Below, piece by piece: positions 16,503 to 23,096 of a DNA stretch of 25,484 nt (positions are counted from its first letter, which is position 1; each line of letters opens with the position of its first letter). The notes under the pieces are model-generated. The model saw only the letters and a program-made list of their open reading frames with translations. It was not told where the DNA came from and did not search any database. The position numbers and the translations under genes are program-made. The DNA lies in NCBI GenBank assembly GCA_002440975.1, contig DJWN01000006.1:1-25484 (forward strand). The letters run 5' to 3'. The DNA comes from Bacteroidales bacterium UBA6229 (GTDB taxonomy: Bacteria; Bacteroidota; Bacteroidia; Bacteroidales; F082).

Positions 16503-17591
16503 TCAGTTTAAAATCAATTTTTGTGTGAAGATTGTTTGTTGATTCTGGGTGAGATGTATCAGGTAAAAGCCAGGTTCAAAATTTTTGACCGATAGCTCGG
16601 ATATTTGTTCTGCCACAGCATCAACGGGCTGAATTAAAAGTGTTCTGCCACTTAAGTCAGTTACTATCACCGAAGCATTACTAACATTACTTTGCCATTT
16701 AATATTGACGGAAGAAGTTGCATTAGCGGGATTTGGATAGACCCTCATTCTGACAATTTGCATGGCTTCTGTATTTGCAGTAGGATCATAAATCCTAAGG
16801 GCAAACTCGGGTTCGTCGATAAAAGGATTTCGGTTGTTTTGAAGCGCATAAACTGCGTTGTTGCGGTCGATTTCTTTCTGACTCACCGGATCTTGCTGAT
16901 GCCATTGCAGCATCAGGCTCAAAGCCCAGGGTTTAAGGTTGGCTCCATCGGTCATTGGGCTTCCTGGCCAGTTATTATCTTCACCGTAGTAGCGCACTGT
17001 CATATAAAGTATGCCACGCGCCAGATCACCTTTGTAGGCATCGATGGGTTCGAAAACCGTTCCGCTATATCCGGAGGTGTTATTGCTGCCGACTTTCGAT
17101 CCATTGGTGGAAGTCCAGTTGGCTGATCCTACTTCTCCGAAGGGATAATTGCTTCGGCGACCGTTTACGTAACCATCTGTGGGGATGAGGTGAAAAAGAT
17201 CGGTGTACATCGGGCTGGCATCGCCAAACCAACTTTTGGGCCAGCTGTGCTCGCGATTATAACAGCTGCCTTCGCCACTGTAATTGCCACACTGATCAAT
17301 AAAAAAATTATACTGATACGCTGGTGTGCCACCTGGTTTGTCAGAATACATATCCCATACTTTTCCGTTAGATTTTTTGTCGGTAAGTTCAAAATCTTCC
17401 CAAAGCTGCGAATAAGAGCGGGCATTATGGTTATCAATAATGTTGTGCAAAGCCTGACGTAATGCTGTGCCTATAAGGTCTTCCGTGCCGTTATAATATC
17501 CGGCAGGCTGGGCTTTTGCGGTGAGTGTAAAGGCAAAAAGAATCGCAACAATTTGCCAATTGAGATTTAAGGAATAAAAGGATTTTTTCAC
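16503..17591 (-). CDS. Secreted endonuclease I with T9SS sorting domain
   Basis: Extracellular or surface DNase of the EndoI/NucM (beta-beta-alpha metal) family, likely used to degrade environmental DNA for nutrients. Residues 1-28 form a signal peptide ending in 'LTAKAQ'. The nuclease domain (~30-265) has the hallmark segments 'NREHSWPKSWFG' (112-123), containing the catalytic His, and 'DLFHLIPTDGYVNGRRSNYPFGEV' (from 131), containing the metal-binding residues. Two cysteines (101, 110) could form a disulfide. The last ~80 residues form a T9SS type A sorting domain ('RVYPNPANATSSVNI', 'VTDLSGRTLL', 'FEPGFYLIHLTQNQQ'). The start codon is GTG and overlaps the upstream gene's stop as GTGA, so translation is probably coupled. 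queD follows 7 nt downstream. Confidence 0.92.
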   Translation of the reverse strand: MKKSFYSLNLNWQIVAILFAFTLTAKAQPAGYYNGTEDLIGTALRQALHNIIDNHNARSYSQLWEDFELTDKKSNGKVWDMYSDKPGGTPAYQYNFFIDQCGNYSGEGSCYNREHSWPKSWFGDASPMYTDLFHLIPTDGYVNGRRSNYPFGEVGSANWTSTNGSKVGSNNTSGYSGTVFEPIDAYKGDLARGILYMTVRYYGEDNNWPGSPMTDGANLKPWALSLMLQWHQQDPVSQKEIDRNNAVYALQNNRNPFIDEPEFALRIYDPTANTEAMQIVRMRVYPNPANATSSVNIKWQSNVSNASVIVTDLSGRTLLIQPVDAVAEQISELSVKNFEPGFYLIHLTQNQQTIFTQKLILN

Positions 17592-18145
17592 ATCAAATAA
17601 GCTGAAAATAAAACAAAAAAGGCATTAAGTATAACTAAAGCTGCGGCTGCCAGCTGTAAGAAACTTGCCATAAGAATTTGATAAGGGTTGTGCTGCATTT
17701 TGGCAGCAACCAATGCAAAAATGAAAGCCCCGACAAACAACAGCCAGCTAAAATACCAGTCGATTGGGCTAAACCAGGGACGAATCAAACCTGCAAAAAA
17801 AGCCGGAAAAGCAGTCATAATAGCCAACAGGCTAAGGTGTTGCAAGGAGTGAAAGGAAAATAATTGTGTGCCTTTTCGTATTTTCAGGGCTTGTTGAATC
17901 AGCCTGAAACTGATAAATGCCAGCACTGCAAAAACAATGATTGGACTATGTGCTTCGAAGAGGTACATAAAACGCTCGCCAAGCCAGCCCCCGAAATTGT
18001 ATAGCACGGCTTGCATCAGGGCAAGAATCAATATACCCACCCAGCGGTCAGCGGGTGTAACTTCCTTGCTGTTTAGGGTAATGGCAGGCGGAAAAGCCTG
18101 ATAAGCCAAGGCCAGTAAAAACAATATGTCGAATAAGTATTTCAA
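17588..18145 (-). CDS. Six-helix membrane protein resembling MntP, key aspartates absent
   Basis: A 185-residue inner-membrane protein with about six hydrophobic segments. The middle stretch ('VGILILALMQAVLYNFGGWLGERF', then 'HSPIIVFAVLAFISFRLIQQAL') follows the pattern of the MntP manganese exporter, where the corresponding region has FxxFQxxMPLxGWxxGxxF and DHWIAFxLLxxIGxxMIxEAL. In MntP each repeat begins with an Asp-containing helix (MDAFAVS; SIDALAVG). Here these read 'AYQAFPPAITL' and 'LLAIMTAFPAFFAGL', so both aspartates are lost. It may be a divergent transporter for something else, or a non-transport relative. The similarity is by eye. Its stop overlaps the GTG of the endonuclease gene by 4 nt. 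Confidence 0.6.
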   Translation of the reverse strand: MKYLFDILFLLALAYQAFPPAITLNSKEVTPADRWVGILILALMQAVLYNFGGWLGERFMYLFEAHSPIIVFAVLAFISFRLIQQALKIRKGTQLFSFHSLQHLSLLAIMTAFPAFFAGLIRPWFSPIDWYFSWLLFVGAFIFALVAAKMQHNPYQILMASFLQLAAAALVILNAFFVLFSAYLM

Positions 18146-18164
18146 GGCATTTGCGTCAAGGCTG

Positions 18165-18172
18165 CAAAAGTA
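18165..18172 (-). promoter_or_regulatory. -7 element before the MntP-like gene
   Basis: On the minus strand this reads TACTTTTG, an exact TAnnTTTG match 20 nt before the ATG at 18145. It would drive the MntP-like / endonuclease I / queD transcript. No -33 element is clear at the normal spacing. Confidence 0.45.
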
Positions 18173-18209
18173 TGTTTTTTATCGTTTGAGTGTATTTGGG
18201 CAGTACGGC

Positions 18210-18683
18210 TTAGCCATAAATCAAACCCGCAATGCGTTCAAGCCAATAAGCATCCGTTTGATCAAAACTGTTTTTTTCGCTGCTGTCAACATCCATCACA
18301 CCAATGATTTCGTTAGCCTGATTACGCAAGGGAATCACAATTTCGGATTGCGAACGGCTGTCGCAGGCTATGTGGCCTTCAAAAGCATGCACATCAGCCA
18401 CAATCACAGTTTTGGCCTGATTAATTCCGGCCCAGCAAACGCCGGTATCTTTGGCCAGATTGATACAAGCCAGTGAACCCTGATAAGGACCAACCTGCAA
18501 TTTGCCATCCTGCAGCAGATAAAATCCTGTCCAGAAAAAATAATCCATTTTACCACTAAGCAGGGCAGCAATGGTGGCCATATTCGAAAGGGGATTGTTA
18601 CTCTTTTTGAGGAGCTCAATCAGTTGAAGGTAAATACGTTCGTAGCGTCCGTGTTTTTTTGTGGTGTCCATAGTTGATGACAT
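18210..18683 (-). CDS. msrC: Free methionine-(R)-sulfoxide reductase (GAF domain, MsrC/fRMsr)
   Basis: A cytosolic antioxidant enzyme reducing free L-methionine-(R)-sulfoxide with thioredoxin. The 157-residue protein is a single GAF domain. The three cysteines used by the family are all present: Cys73 ('SLACINL'), Cys83 ('GVCWAG') and Cys107 ('GHIACDS'). Their spacing of 10 and 24 residues equals that of the E. coli enzyme (Cys84, 94, 118). 'WTGFYLL', 'GPYQGSLAC' and 'SEIVIPL' are further family signatures. The residue after the second cysteine is Trp where Gly is common (GVCG). Met5 (18671) is an alternative start. A TAATTTTG promoter element lies 20 nt upstream, and the MntP-like gene follows after 64 nt with its own promoter. 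Confidence 0.9.
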   Translation of the reverse strand: MSSTMDTTKKHGRYERIYLQLIELLKKSNNPLSNMATIAALLSGKMDYFFWTGFYLLQDGKLQVGPYQGSLACINLAKDTGVCWAGINQAKTVIVADVHAFEGHIACDSRSQSEIVIPLRNQANEIIGVMDVDSSEKNSFDQTDAYWLERIAGLIYG

Positions 18684-18702
18684 TTGGTAAATGAAATTGC
18701 TG

Positions 18703-18736
18703 CAAAATTAAGCATTGCAGATTTAGAAGCTTCAAA
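18703..18736 (-). promoter_or_regulatory. Promoter of the methionine sulfoxide reductase gene
   Basis: On the minus strand TTTG (18736-18733), a 22-nt spacer, then TAATTTTG (18710-18703) fits the Bacteroidota promoter except for a slightly long spacer. The predicted transcription start is ~14 nt before the ATG at 18683. Confidence 0.45.
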
Positions 18737-18740
18737 TAAA

Positions 18741-19082
18741 CTAATACTCAAACATATTGAGAAGCTTTTCTTTGATTTGACTATGAGTCGCCGGACTGAT
18801 TACACCAAGTTTTCTTTTAATGAGGGACTTAGGTATTGTTACTAATTTATGCAACCGGATAACAGAGTCTTTCATAAGTCCGGTTTTTTTAAAATCCTGA
18901 ATTTTTTGTGAAAGAACCAAATCACTTTTCAAAACTTCCTGCGGTAGCTTACTTGAAATAAAAGCGATTATCACATGATCAAATGAACCAATTTCATTTG
19001 TAAGGCATAAAGCAGGCCTTACCTTCACAGCATCAAATTCGTCGAAAGGGAAAGGAACCAAAACCACTGAGTTTTTAACCAT
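18741..19082 (-). CDS. MazF/PemK-like toxin of a type II toxin-antitoxin pair
   Basis: Probable mRNA interferase (ribosome-independent endoribonuclease) of the MazF/PemK family. The beta-barrel signature is near the N-terminus: 'VVLVPFPFDEFDAVKVRPALCLT', with the Pro-Phe turn and the Arg-Pro-Ala strand seen throughout the family, followed by 'VIIAFISSK'. The helical C-terminus ('SVIRLHKLVTIPKSLIKRKLGVIS') matches the usual 'S-x-xR-x-x-K-l' segment. The frame extends to an ATG at 19100 (119 aa). The ATG at 19082 (113 aa, MVKNSVVLVPF) puts the first strand at the normal distance and overlaps the antitoxin stop by 8 nt, so I prefer it. Overlap with the upstream antitoxin implies coupled translation. 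Confidence 0.8.
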   Translation of the reverse strand: MVKNSVVLVPFPFDEFDAVKVRPALCLTNEIGSFDHVIIAFISSKLPQEVLKSDLVLSQKIQDFKKTGLMKDSVIRLHKLVTIPKSLIKRKLGVISPATHSQIKEKLLNMFEY

Positions 19083-19308
19083 ACCAGGCTTCTCCGTCAT
19101 TTACAGTGTAAAGATCTTCATCCGCCTCTTTTAAAAAGTCAAATGCCGGATTGGATGAAACAGCTTTTAGCCAGGCTTCTTCCTGAGTTTCCTCGTCATT
19201 TTCAAGTAAAATCAGCAACCGAACTTTCTTGTCGGGTTGATTAAGTTGAAAATCCAGCGATAGCCGTCCTTCTTTATTTGTGCGTGTTTTGATTTCGATG
19301 GCTTTCAT
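19075..19308 (-). CDS. Antitoxin partner of the MazF/PemK-like toxin
   Basis: A 77-residue acidic protein encoded directly upstream of the toxin and overlapping it by 8 nt. The N-terminal half alternates short charged beta segments ('IEIKTRTNKEGRLSLDFQL', 'KVRLLILLEND'). The C-terminal half is an acidic helix and tail ('EEAWLKAVSSNPAFDFLKEADEDLYTVNDGEAWYG') of the kind that wraps around MazF-like toxins. It resembles the small antitoxins often found beside PemK-like toxins in Bacteroidota and cyanobacteria. I did not recognise a classical AbrB or ribbon-helix-helix signature, so its DNA-binding mode is uncertain. Autoregulation of the pair is likely from precedent. Confidence 0.75.
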   Translation of the reverse strand: MKAIEIKTRTNKEGRLSLDFQLNQPDKKVRLLILLENDEETQEEAWLKAVSSNPAFDFLKEADEDLYTVNDGEAWYG

Positions 19309-19323
19309 TGTTAACTGTTTTTA

Positions 19324-19331
19324 CAAAAGTA
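19324..19331 (-). promoter_or_regulatory. -7 element of the toxin-antitoxin operon
   Basis: The minus strand reads TACTTTTG, an exact TAnnTTTG match 16 nt before the antitoxin ATG. A second exact match (TAATTTTG) lies at 19384-19391. Either could drive the pair; neither has a good -33 box. Confidence 0.4.
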
Positions 19332-19566
19332 CAATTTTATTCGTGGCATAAATCAGTTGTTTTTCATGCACTACAGATTCTTACAAAATTAACCATTGTT
19401 ACGCAATCCTGGAAAATATTAATTCCTGCTTATCATTTAAGTTATTGAATAAAAAGTGATTGAAATATGCAGTCCGAAACCGATTGCTGTAGTTTTTGAT
19501 TTCCTGGTTATGGTATATAAAATTCATTAAATCAATAGTTTAATTAATAAATGCTTAACACCTTAA

Positions 19567-19599
19567 TTTGGAGACCATCTAAATTTGAATGTAGCTTTG
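19567..19599 (+). promoter_or_regulatory. Promoter of the CBM48-domain gene
   Basis: TTTG (19567-19570), 21 nt, then TAGCTTTG (19592-19599) matches both Bacteroidota promoter boxes. The expected transcript has a ~50-nt leader before the ATG at 19655. Confidence 0.6.
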
Positions 19600-19654
19600 C
19601 ACACTGAATGTCAAAAGACTGACAGATTAACTTTTAAACTAACCACTATTTATC

Positions 19655-19963
19655 ATGAGTATCAAGAAACAAATCCTGAAAACAAAACCTGTTGCTAAAA
19701 TAAGTTTTAAAGTATCCAAAGAAGAGGCACAAGATGCTGGTCAGATTGCTGTTGTTGGGGATTTCAACGACTGGAATCCAAAAACTGATGTGATGAAGGC
19801 CCTCAAAGATGGTTCTTTCAGTCATACAGTTGAATTGCCGGTTGGTGCCAACTATCAGTTTCGTTACCTGGCTGATAACAGCCGCTGGTTCAACGAAACC
19901 GAAGCCGATGCACAAGCCGGAACAGCCTTTGGCGATGCCGAAAACAGTGTGATTGCGCTTTAA
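19655..19963 (+). CDS. Stand-alone CBM48 / isoamylase N-terminal (glycogen-binding-like) domain protein
   Basis: A 102-residue protein consisting of one early-set immunoglobulin-like domain of the CBM48/AMPK-beta glycogen-binding type. The typical core is visible: 'KISFKVSKEEAQDAGQIAVVGDFNDWNP', then 'MKALKDGSFSHTVELPVGANYQFRYLADNSRWFNETEADA'. In this family the Trp in 'FNDWNP' and aromatic residues near 'YQFRYLAD' contact alpha-glucans. There is no signal peptide, so it is cytosolic, and no catalytic domain is attached. Such small proteins are common in Bacteroidota and their role is not established; binding of glycogen or a partner enzyme is an inference. It has its own promoter and converges with the ATPase gene, with only 3 nt between stop codons. 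Confidence 0.85.
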   Translation: MSIKKQILKTKPVAKISFKVSKEEAQDAGQIAVVGDFNDWNPKTDVMKALKDGSFSHTVELPVGANYQFRYLADNSRWFNETEADAQAGTAFGDAENSVIAL

Positions 19964-19966
19964 ACT

Positions 19967-21295
19967 TTAACTTTTTATTTTGGTTTCGCCAGTCATTTTA
20001 ATAATTTCATTGGTGTAATCCGACAAGAAATGAGGAATGTTTAATAATCCATCGCGATATTGTAAGTTTTTTAAGGAATAGCGGATTCTCAATCTGGGTT
20101 TAAATTTTTGCTGAAAAAGATTTAAACTTCTGCTTTTGATGTTTGCTTCGCTTTTCACTTCTATTGGAATCAAGTCATTCTGAAACTGAAGTATAAAATC
20201 CACTTCTGCAGCATTTCCTGAAGTCCAATATCTTGGAAGTGTATCAAATTGTGTTACAATGCTTTGTAGAATATAACTCTCCATCATAGCCCCTTTAAAT
20301 TCTGTAAATAGTCTGTTGCCTTCAGCATATGCCGCGTGTGAGAGCTTTGCCATCCTGCGAAGAAGCCCTACATCAAGCATATAAAGTTTAAAGGCGTTTA
20401 AGTCATCGTAAGCCGATAAAGGCAGCGCAGGTTTTGTGTTTCTATAAATCTGGTAAACAAGGCCTGAATTGATCAGCCACTGAATGGCATCTTCATAATC
20501 TCGTGCACGTGCACCTGTCCTGACCAGCTGGTAAACAAATTTTCTATTTTCACGAGCCAGTTGAGAAGGTAAAGAATCAAATACCAGGCCAATTTTTGCA
20601 ATATTTGTCATTACCGGATGCTTGGCAAAATCGCCTTTGAATGATAGTAAAAGGTTTTCCAGCAATGAATCTACATTTTCAAAGTTGTGATTAGTATTAA
20701 AGTCGTTCACTACAGCAGGCATGCCTCCGGTTATCAGATACTTTTTAAAATGATCAATCAAATCATTGTAGAAATAGTCTGGAATGGGTTCAATGGTATT
20801 TAGCTGTTGCAGCATCTTTGCTGCTTTCGAATCCCAATAGGGAATTACCTCCCGAAATGTCATGGGAAAAAGTGATAAGAATTCTACTTTACCAACCGGA
20901 AAAGAATGGCCTTGGTGTAACAATATCCCAAGTAATGATCCCGCACAAATGACAGGTATATTGGGTTTACTTTCTGCGAAATATTTCAAGGCACTTAAAA
21001 CTTCAGGAGCTTCCTGAATTTCATCTAAGATAAGAAGCGTATTTTCATCAATTTGCATACCACTTATCAAGGACAAGGAAGAAAGAATACGCCCGGATGA
21101 TTTGTTGCGCTGAAAAAACTCCCTCAACTCCGGTCGTTCATCAAAATTGAAATAGGCAAATTGGCTGAAATGATGTTGTCCCAGCCATTTCATGATATAT
21201 GTTTTACCAACTTGCCTGGCTCCTCGTATAATTAATGGTAATCGGTTTTCTTTATTCTTCCAATCTAATAAGTGAGATTCAATAGTTCTTTTCAT
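19967..21295 (-). CDS. AAA+ ATPase with DUF4143 C-terminal domain (first copy)
   Basis: A 442-residue protein of the widespread archaeal/bacterial ATPase family AAA_14 + DUF4143. Walker A is GARQVGKT (25-32), Walker B is LLILDEIQ (87-94), and sensor-like 'PVICAGSLLGILL' follows. The C-terminal part has a PD-(D/E)xK-like pattern, Asp366 in 'EVDFILQFQNDLIPIEVKS' with Glu379 and Lys381, shared with restriction-type nucleases. Biochemical function in this family is largely unknown. The charged end includes 'MTGETKIKS'. It is a different subtype from the second ATPase gene upstream of tnaA: GARQVGKT against GPRQSGKT, and 54 residues longer. It appears monocistronic. Confidence 0.85.
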   Translation of the reverse strand: MKRTIESHLLDWKNKENRLPLIIRGARQVGKTYIMKWLGQHHFSQFAYFNFDERPELREFFQRNKSSGRILSSLSLISGMQIDENTLLILDEIQEAPEVLSALKYFAESKPNIPVICAGSLLGILLHQGHSFPVGKVEFLSLFPMTFREVIPYWDSKAAKMLQQLNTIEPIPDYFYNDLIDHFKKYLITGGMPAVVNDFNTNHNFENVDSLLENLLLSFKGDFAKHPVMTNIAKIGLVFDSLPSQLARENRKFVYQLVRTGARARDYEDAIQWLINSGLVYQIYRNTKPALPLSAYDDLNAFKLYMLDVGLLRRMAKLSHAAYAEGNRLFTEFKGAMMESYILQSIVTQFDTLPRYWTSGNAAEVDFILQFQNDLIPIEVKSEANIKSRSLNLFQQKFKPRLRIRYSLKNLQYRDGLLNIPHFLSDYTNEIIKMTGETKIKS

Positions 21296-21325
21296 AAATA
21301 AGTGTCGATTATTGGAAAATATTCA

Positions 21326-21333
21326 CAAATATA
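21326..21333 (-). promoter_or_regulatory. -7 element of the first DUF4143 ATPase gene
   Basis: Minus-strand TATATTTG is an exact TAnnTTTG match, 30 nt upstream of the ATG at 21295. The -33 region is weak. Confidence 0.45.
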
Positions 21334-21358
21334 CCACTTATTAATGTAAATACCACTT
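21331..21358. repeat. Direct repeat ATACCACTT x2 next to the ATPase promoter
   Basis: ATACCACTT occurs at 21331-21339 and 21350-21358, a 19-bp period (about two helical turns). Each copy is preceded by an AAAT-like run. The first copy overlaps the -7 element. It could be an operator; it may also be chance in AT-rich DNA. Confidence 0.3.
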
Positions 21359-21462
21359 TTACCCCCGTAAAATTTCATTTTGCTGAACCAGCTTTAGTAA
21401 GTTTTGATTATGGACATTTGAAAAGAAACGCTTTATAAAAAAGCACTATAAACGTGTAAGAA

Positions 21463-21504
21463 TAAGTGGGGATAATGTGGTTTTTCGCACATAATCCCCA
21501 CTTA
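21463..21504. terminator. Strong hairpin downstream of tnaA
   Basis: Arms TAAGTGGGGATAATGTG (21463-21479) and CACATAATCCCCACTTA (21488-21504) pair at 16 of 17 positions (one A-A mismatch) around an 8-nt loop. It begins 30 nt after the tnaA stop on the minus strand and most likely ends that transcript. No clear U-tract follows on either strand, so it may act through stability or Rho rather than as a simple intrinsic terminator. Confidence 0.65.
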
Positions 21505-21533
21505 AAATGTGAAGTATCAGATTGATTACAGTG

Positions 21534-22910
21534 CTAAACTTTTTCCAGTTCCACAGTAAAATGCCGCATAATCGGGGCTTCGTAAGTTATTTTGTAGCCT
21601 GAGGTAATCTGATTGCGTCTTTCCCAAACATTAATCAGTGCGGCAGCCACATACGCCATATGGTTGTTGGTGTAGGTGCGTCTTGGGATGGCCAGCCTTA
21701 AAAGTTCCAGTTCCGGATAGCGGTTTTCACGTGAAACCGGATCGCGGTCGGCCAGGATTGCGCCAATTTCAACACCACGAACGCCTCCTTCCACATACAA
21801 TTCAACAGCCAGTGTTTGTGCGGCAAACTGCTCTTTGGGCAATTGAGGTAAAAAGCGTTTGGCATCCACAAAAATGGCATGTCCGCCAAACGGATATTGT
21901 ACCGGAATGCCGGCCTCATGCAGCAGTTTTCCCAAATAGGCAACCTGTTTGATGCGGGTGTCGAGGGTATCGAATTCGGTGCCTTCATAAAGCCCTTGTG
22001 CCAGGGCATTCATGTCGCGCCCCGACATGCCACCATAAGTGATAAAACCCTCAAACATAATGTTAAAGGTGCTTGCTTCACGGAAAAGTCCCTGATCGCG
22101 CAAAGCGATAAAACCGCCCATATTTACAATGGCGTCCTTTTTGCTGCTCATCGTCAAGCCATCGCCATACGAAAACATCTCCAGCACAATTTCGCGAATG
22201 GATTTTTCCTGATAACCTGCTTCACGTTGTTTGATGAAATAAGCATTTTCGGCAAAACGGGCAGCATCAAAAATTACCCTTACGCCATAATTTTTGGCCA
22301 TCTCGCTCACGGCTTTGATGTTGGCCATCGAAACGGGCTGTCCGCCCGAAGAATTACAGGTAACCGTAATGATGATCATGGGGATACGCTCAACCGGATT
22401 TCCGGCCAGCACTTTTTCGAGTTTTTTCAGATCGATATTCCCTTTGAAGGGATGATCCAGTGTGGTATTGGACGCTTCGTCGATGGTGCAATCCACAGCG
22501 GTTGCCTTCCGAAATTCGATATGTCCTTTGGTGGTATCGAAATGGGCATTGCCCGGAATAAGGTCACCGGGTTTGATCAGAGTCGAAAAAAGCACATTCT
22601 CTGCTGCGCGGCCTTGGTGGGTGGGCAAAAAATAAGGGAAGCCGGTGATGTTGCTGATGGCTTCTTTCAGTTTGTAGTAGGAGCTGGCTCCGGCATAGGA
22701 TTCGTCGCCCAGCATCATTTCCGACCATTGCCGGTCGCTCATGGCACCAGTGCCCGAGTCGGTAAGTAAATCAACAAAAACCTGATTGCTTTTCAGGTTG
22801 AAGAGGTTGTATTTTGCGTCTTTGATCCATTGCTCGCGCTCGGCACGGGTGTTTTTACGCACAGGTTCAACCATTTTAATTTTGTAGGATTCTGCAAAAG
22901 GGAGTTCCAT
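21534..22910 (-). CDS. tnaA: Tryptophanase (tryptophan indole-lyase)
   Basis: PLP-dependent beta-eliminating lyase, L-tryptophan + H2O to indole, pyruvate and ammonia. The 458-residue protein starts 'MELPFAESYKIKMVEPV', as in Bacteroides homologues. The PLP lysine is Lys258 in 'SSKKDAIVNMGGF' (255-267); the Schiff-base region and 'FDAARFAENAYFI' (214-226) are intact. It can be told apart from the closely related tyrosine phenol-lyase: Asp125 ('HFDTTKGH') takes the place of that enzyme's Thr124 and Ile382 ('VEIG') that of its Arg381, both matching tryptophanase. The gene is preceded by an unusually long leader carrying a 20-codon ORF and a terminator-like hairpin. No tnaB permease gene is adjacent; DUF4143 ATPases flank it on both sides. 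Confidence 0.95.
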   Translation of the reverse strand: MELPFAESYKIKMVEPVRKNTRAEREQWIKDAKYNLFNLKSNQVFVDLLTDSGTGAMSDRQWSEMMLGDESYAGASSYYKLKEAISNITGFPYFLPTHQGRAAENVLFSTLIKPGDLIPGNAHFDTTKGHIEFRKATAVDCTIDEASNTTLDHPFKGNIDLKKLEKVLAGNPVERIPMIIITVTCNSSGGQPVSMANIKAVSEMAKNYGVRVIFDAARFAENAYFIKQREAGYQEKSIREIVLEMFSYGDGLTMSSKKDAIVNMGGFIALRDQGLFREASTFNIMFEGFITYGGMSGRDMNALAQGLYEGTEFDTLDTRIKQVAYLGKLLHEAGIPVQYPFGGHAIFVDAKRFLPQLPKEQFAAQTLAVELYVEGGVRGVEIGAILADRDPVSRENRYPELELLRLAIPRRTYTNNHMAYVAAALINVWERRNQITSGYKITYEAPIMRHFTVELEKV

Positions 22911-22949
22911 AATATTTGGTATTTAAGGTGAATAAATAAAAGAAAACAA

Positions 22950-22963
22950 GCCCTGAGAAGGGC
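22950..22963 (-). terminator. Terminator-like hairpin inside the tnaA leader (possible attenuator)
   Basis: On the minus strand GCCCT-TCTC-AGGGC forms a perfect 5-bp GC-rich stem with a 4-nt loop, followed at once by the T-rich run TTGTTTTCTTTTATTT. It lies 40 nt upstream of the tnaA ATG and 15 nt after the stop of a 20-codon leader ORF. The stem is short, so its strength as a terminator is uncertain. An AAGG in the end of the leader ORF can pair with CCTT of the stem. Confidence 0.45.
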
Positions 22964-22978
22964 ACCAAAAATGGAACT

Positions 22979-23041
22979 TTAAAAGCTGTCGCGCCTTTTT
23001 ATGTTGAGGTAAGTGTGTTTGGATGAAGGTTGATAAATCAT
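22979..23041 (-). CDS. Candidate 20-aa leader peptide ORF upstream of tnaA
   Basis: A complete ATG-to-TAA ORF on the minus strand encodes MIYQPSSKHTYLNIKRRDSF. It begins about 15 nt after the expected transcription start of the tnaA promoter and ends just before the terminator-like hairpin, which is the layout of a leader-peptide attenuator. There is no tryptophan, unlike TnaC of enterobacteria; there are two tyrosines and a basic run (KRRD). Codon bias and conservation cannot be judged at this length, so it may be fortuitous. Confidence 0.35.
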   Translation of the reverse strand: MIYQPSSKHTYLNIKRRDSF

Positions 23042-23060
23042 TTCAAACGATTTCGATGGA

Positions 23061-23092
23061 CAAAAATAGGTCAAGCAAGACAAAAATGCAAG
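23061..23092 (-). promoter_or_regulatory. Promoter of tnaA
   Basis: Minus strand: CTTG (23092-23089), 20 nt, then TATTTTTG (23068-23061), an exact -7 match and a 3-of-4 -33 match. Transcription would start near 23055, giving a leader of about 145 nt before tnaA, far longer than the other leaders in this window. Confidence 0.6.
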
Positions 23093-23096
23093 TTTG

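Larger units (their letters stand above)
19309..19654. other. AT-rich 346-bp intergenic region with divergent promoters
   Basis: This lies between the toxin-antitoxin pair (minus) and the CBM48 gene (plus). It contains the two minus-strand -7 elements near 19324 and 19384 and the plus-strand promoter at 19567-19599. I see no convincing short ORF, tRNA or structured RNA in it. The middle (about 19430-19560) is AT-rich and unassigned. Confidence 0.6.

Noticed and set aside
21879..22769. A 296-codon ORF on the plus strand inside tnaA.
   Set aside because: It is antisense to a well-conserved enzyme gene and its translation shows no recognisable domain; long antisense frames are expected opposite biased codons.
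21534..22910. Tyrosine phenol-lyase as an alternative to tryptophanase.
   Set aside because: The protein has Asp125 and Ile382 where tyrosine phenol-lyase has Thr124 and Arg381.
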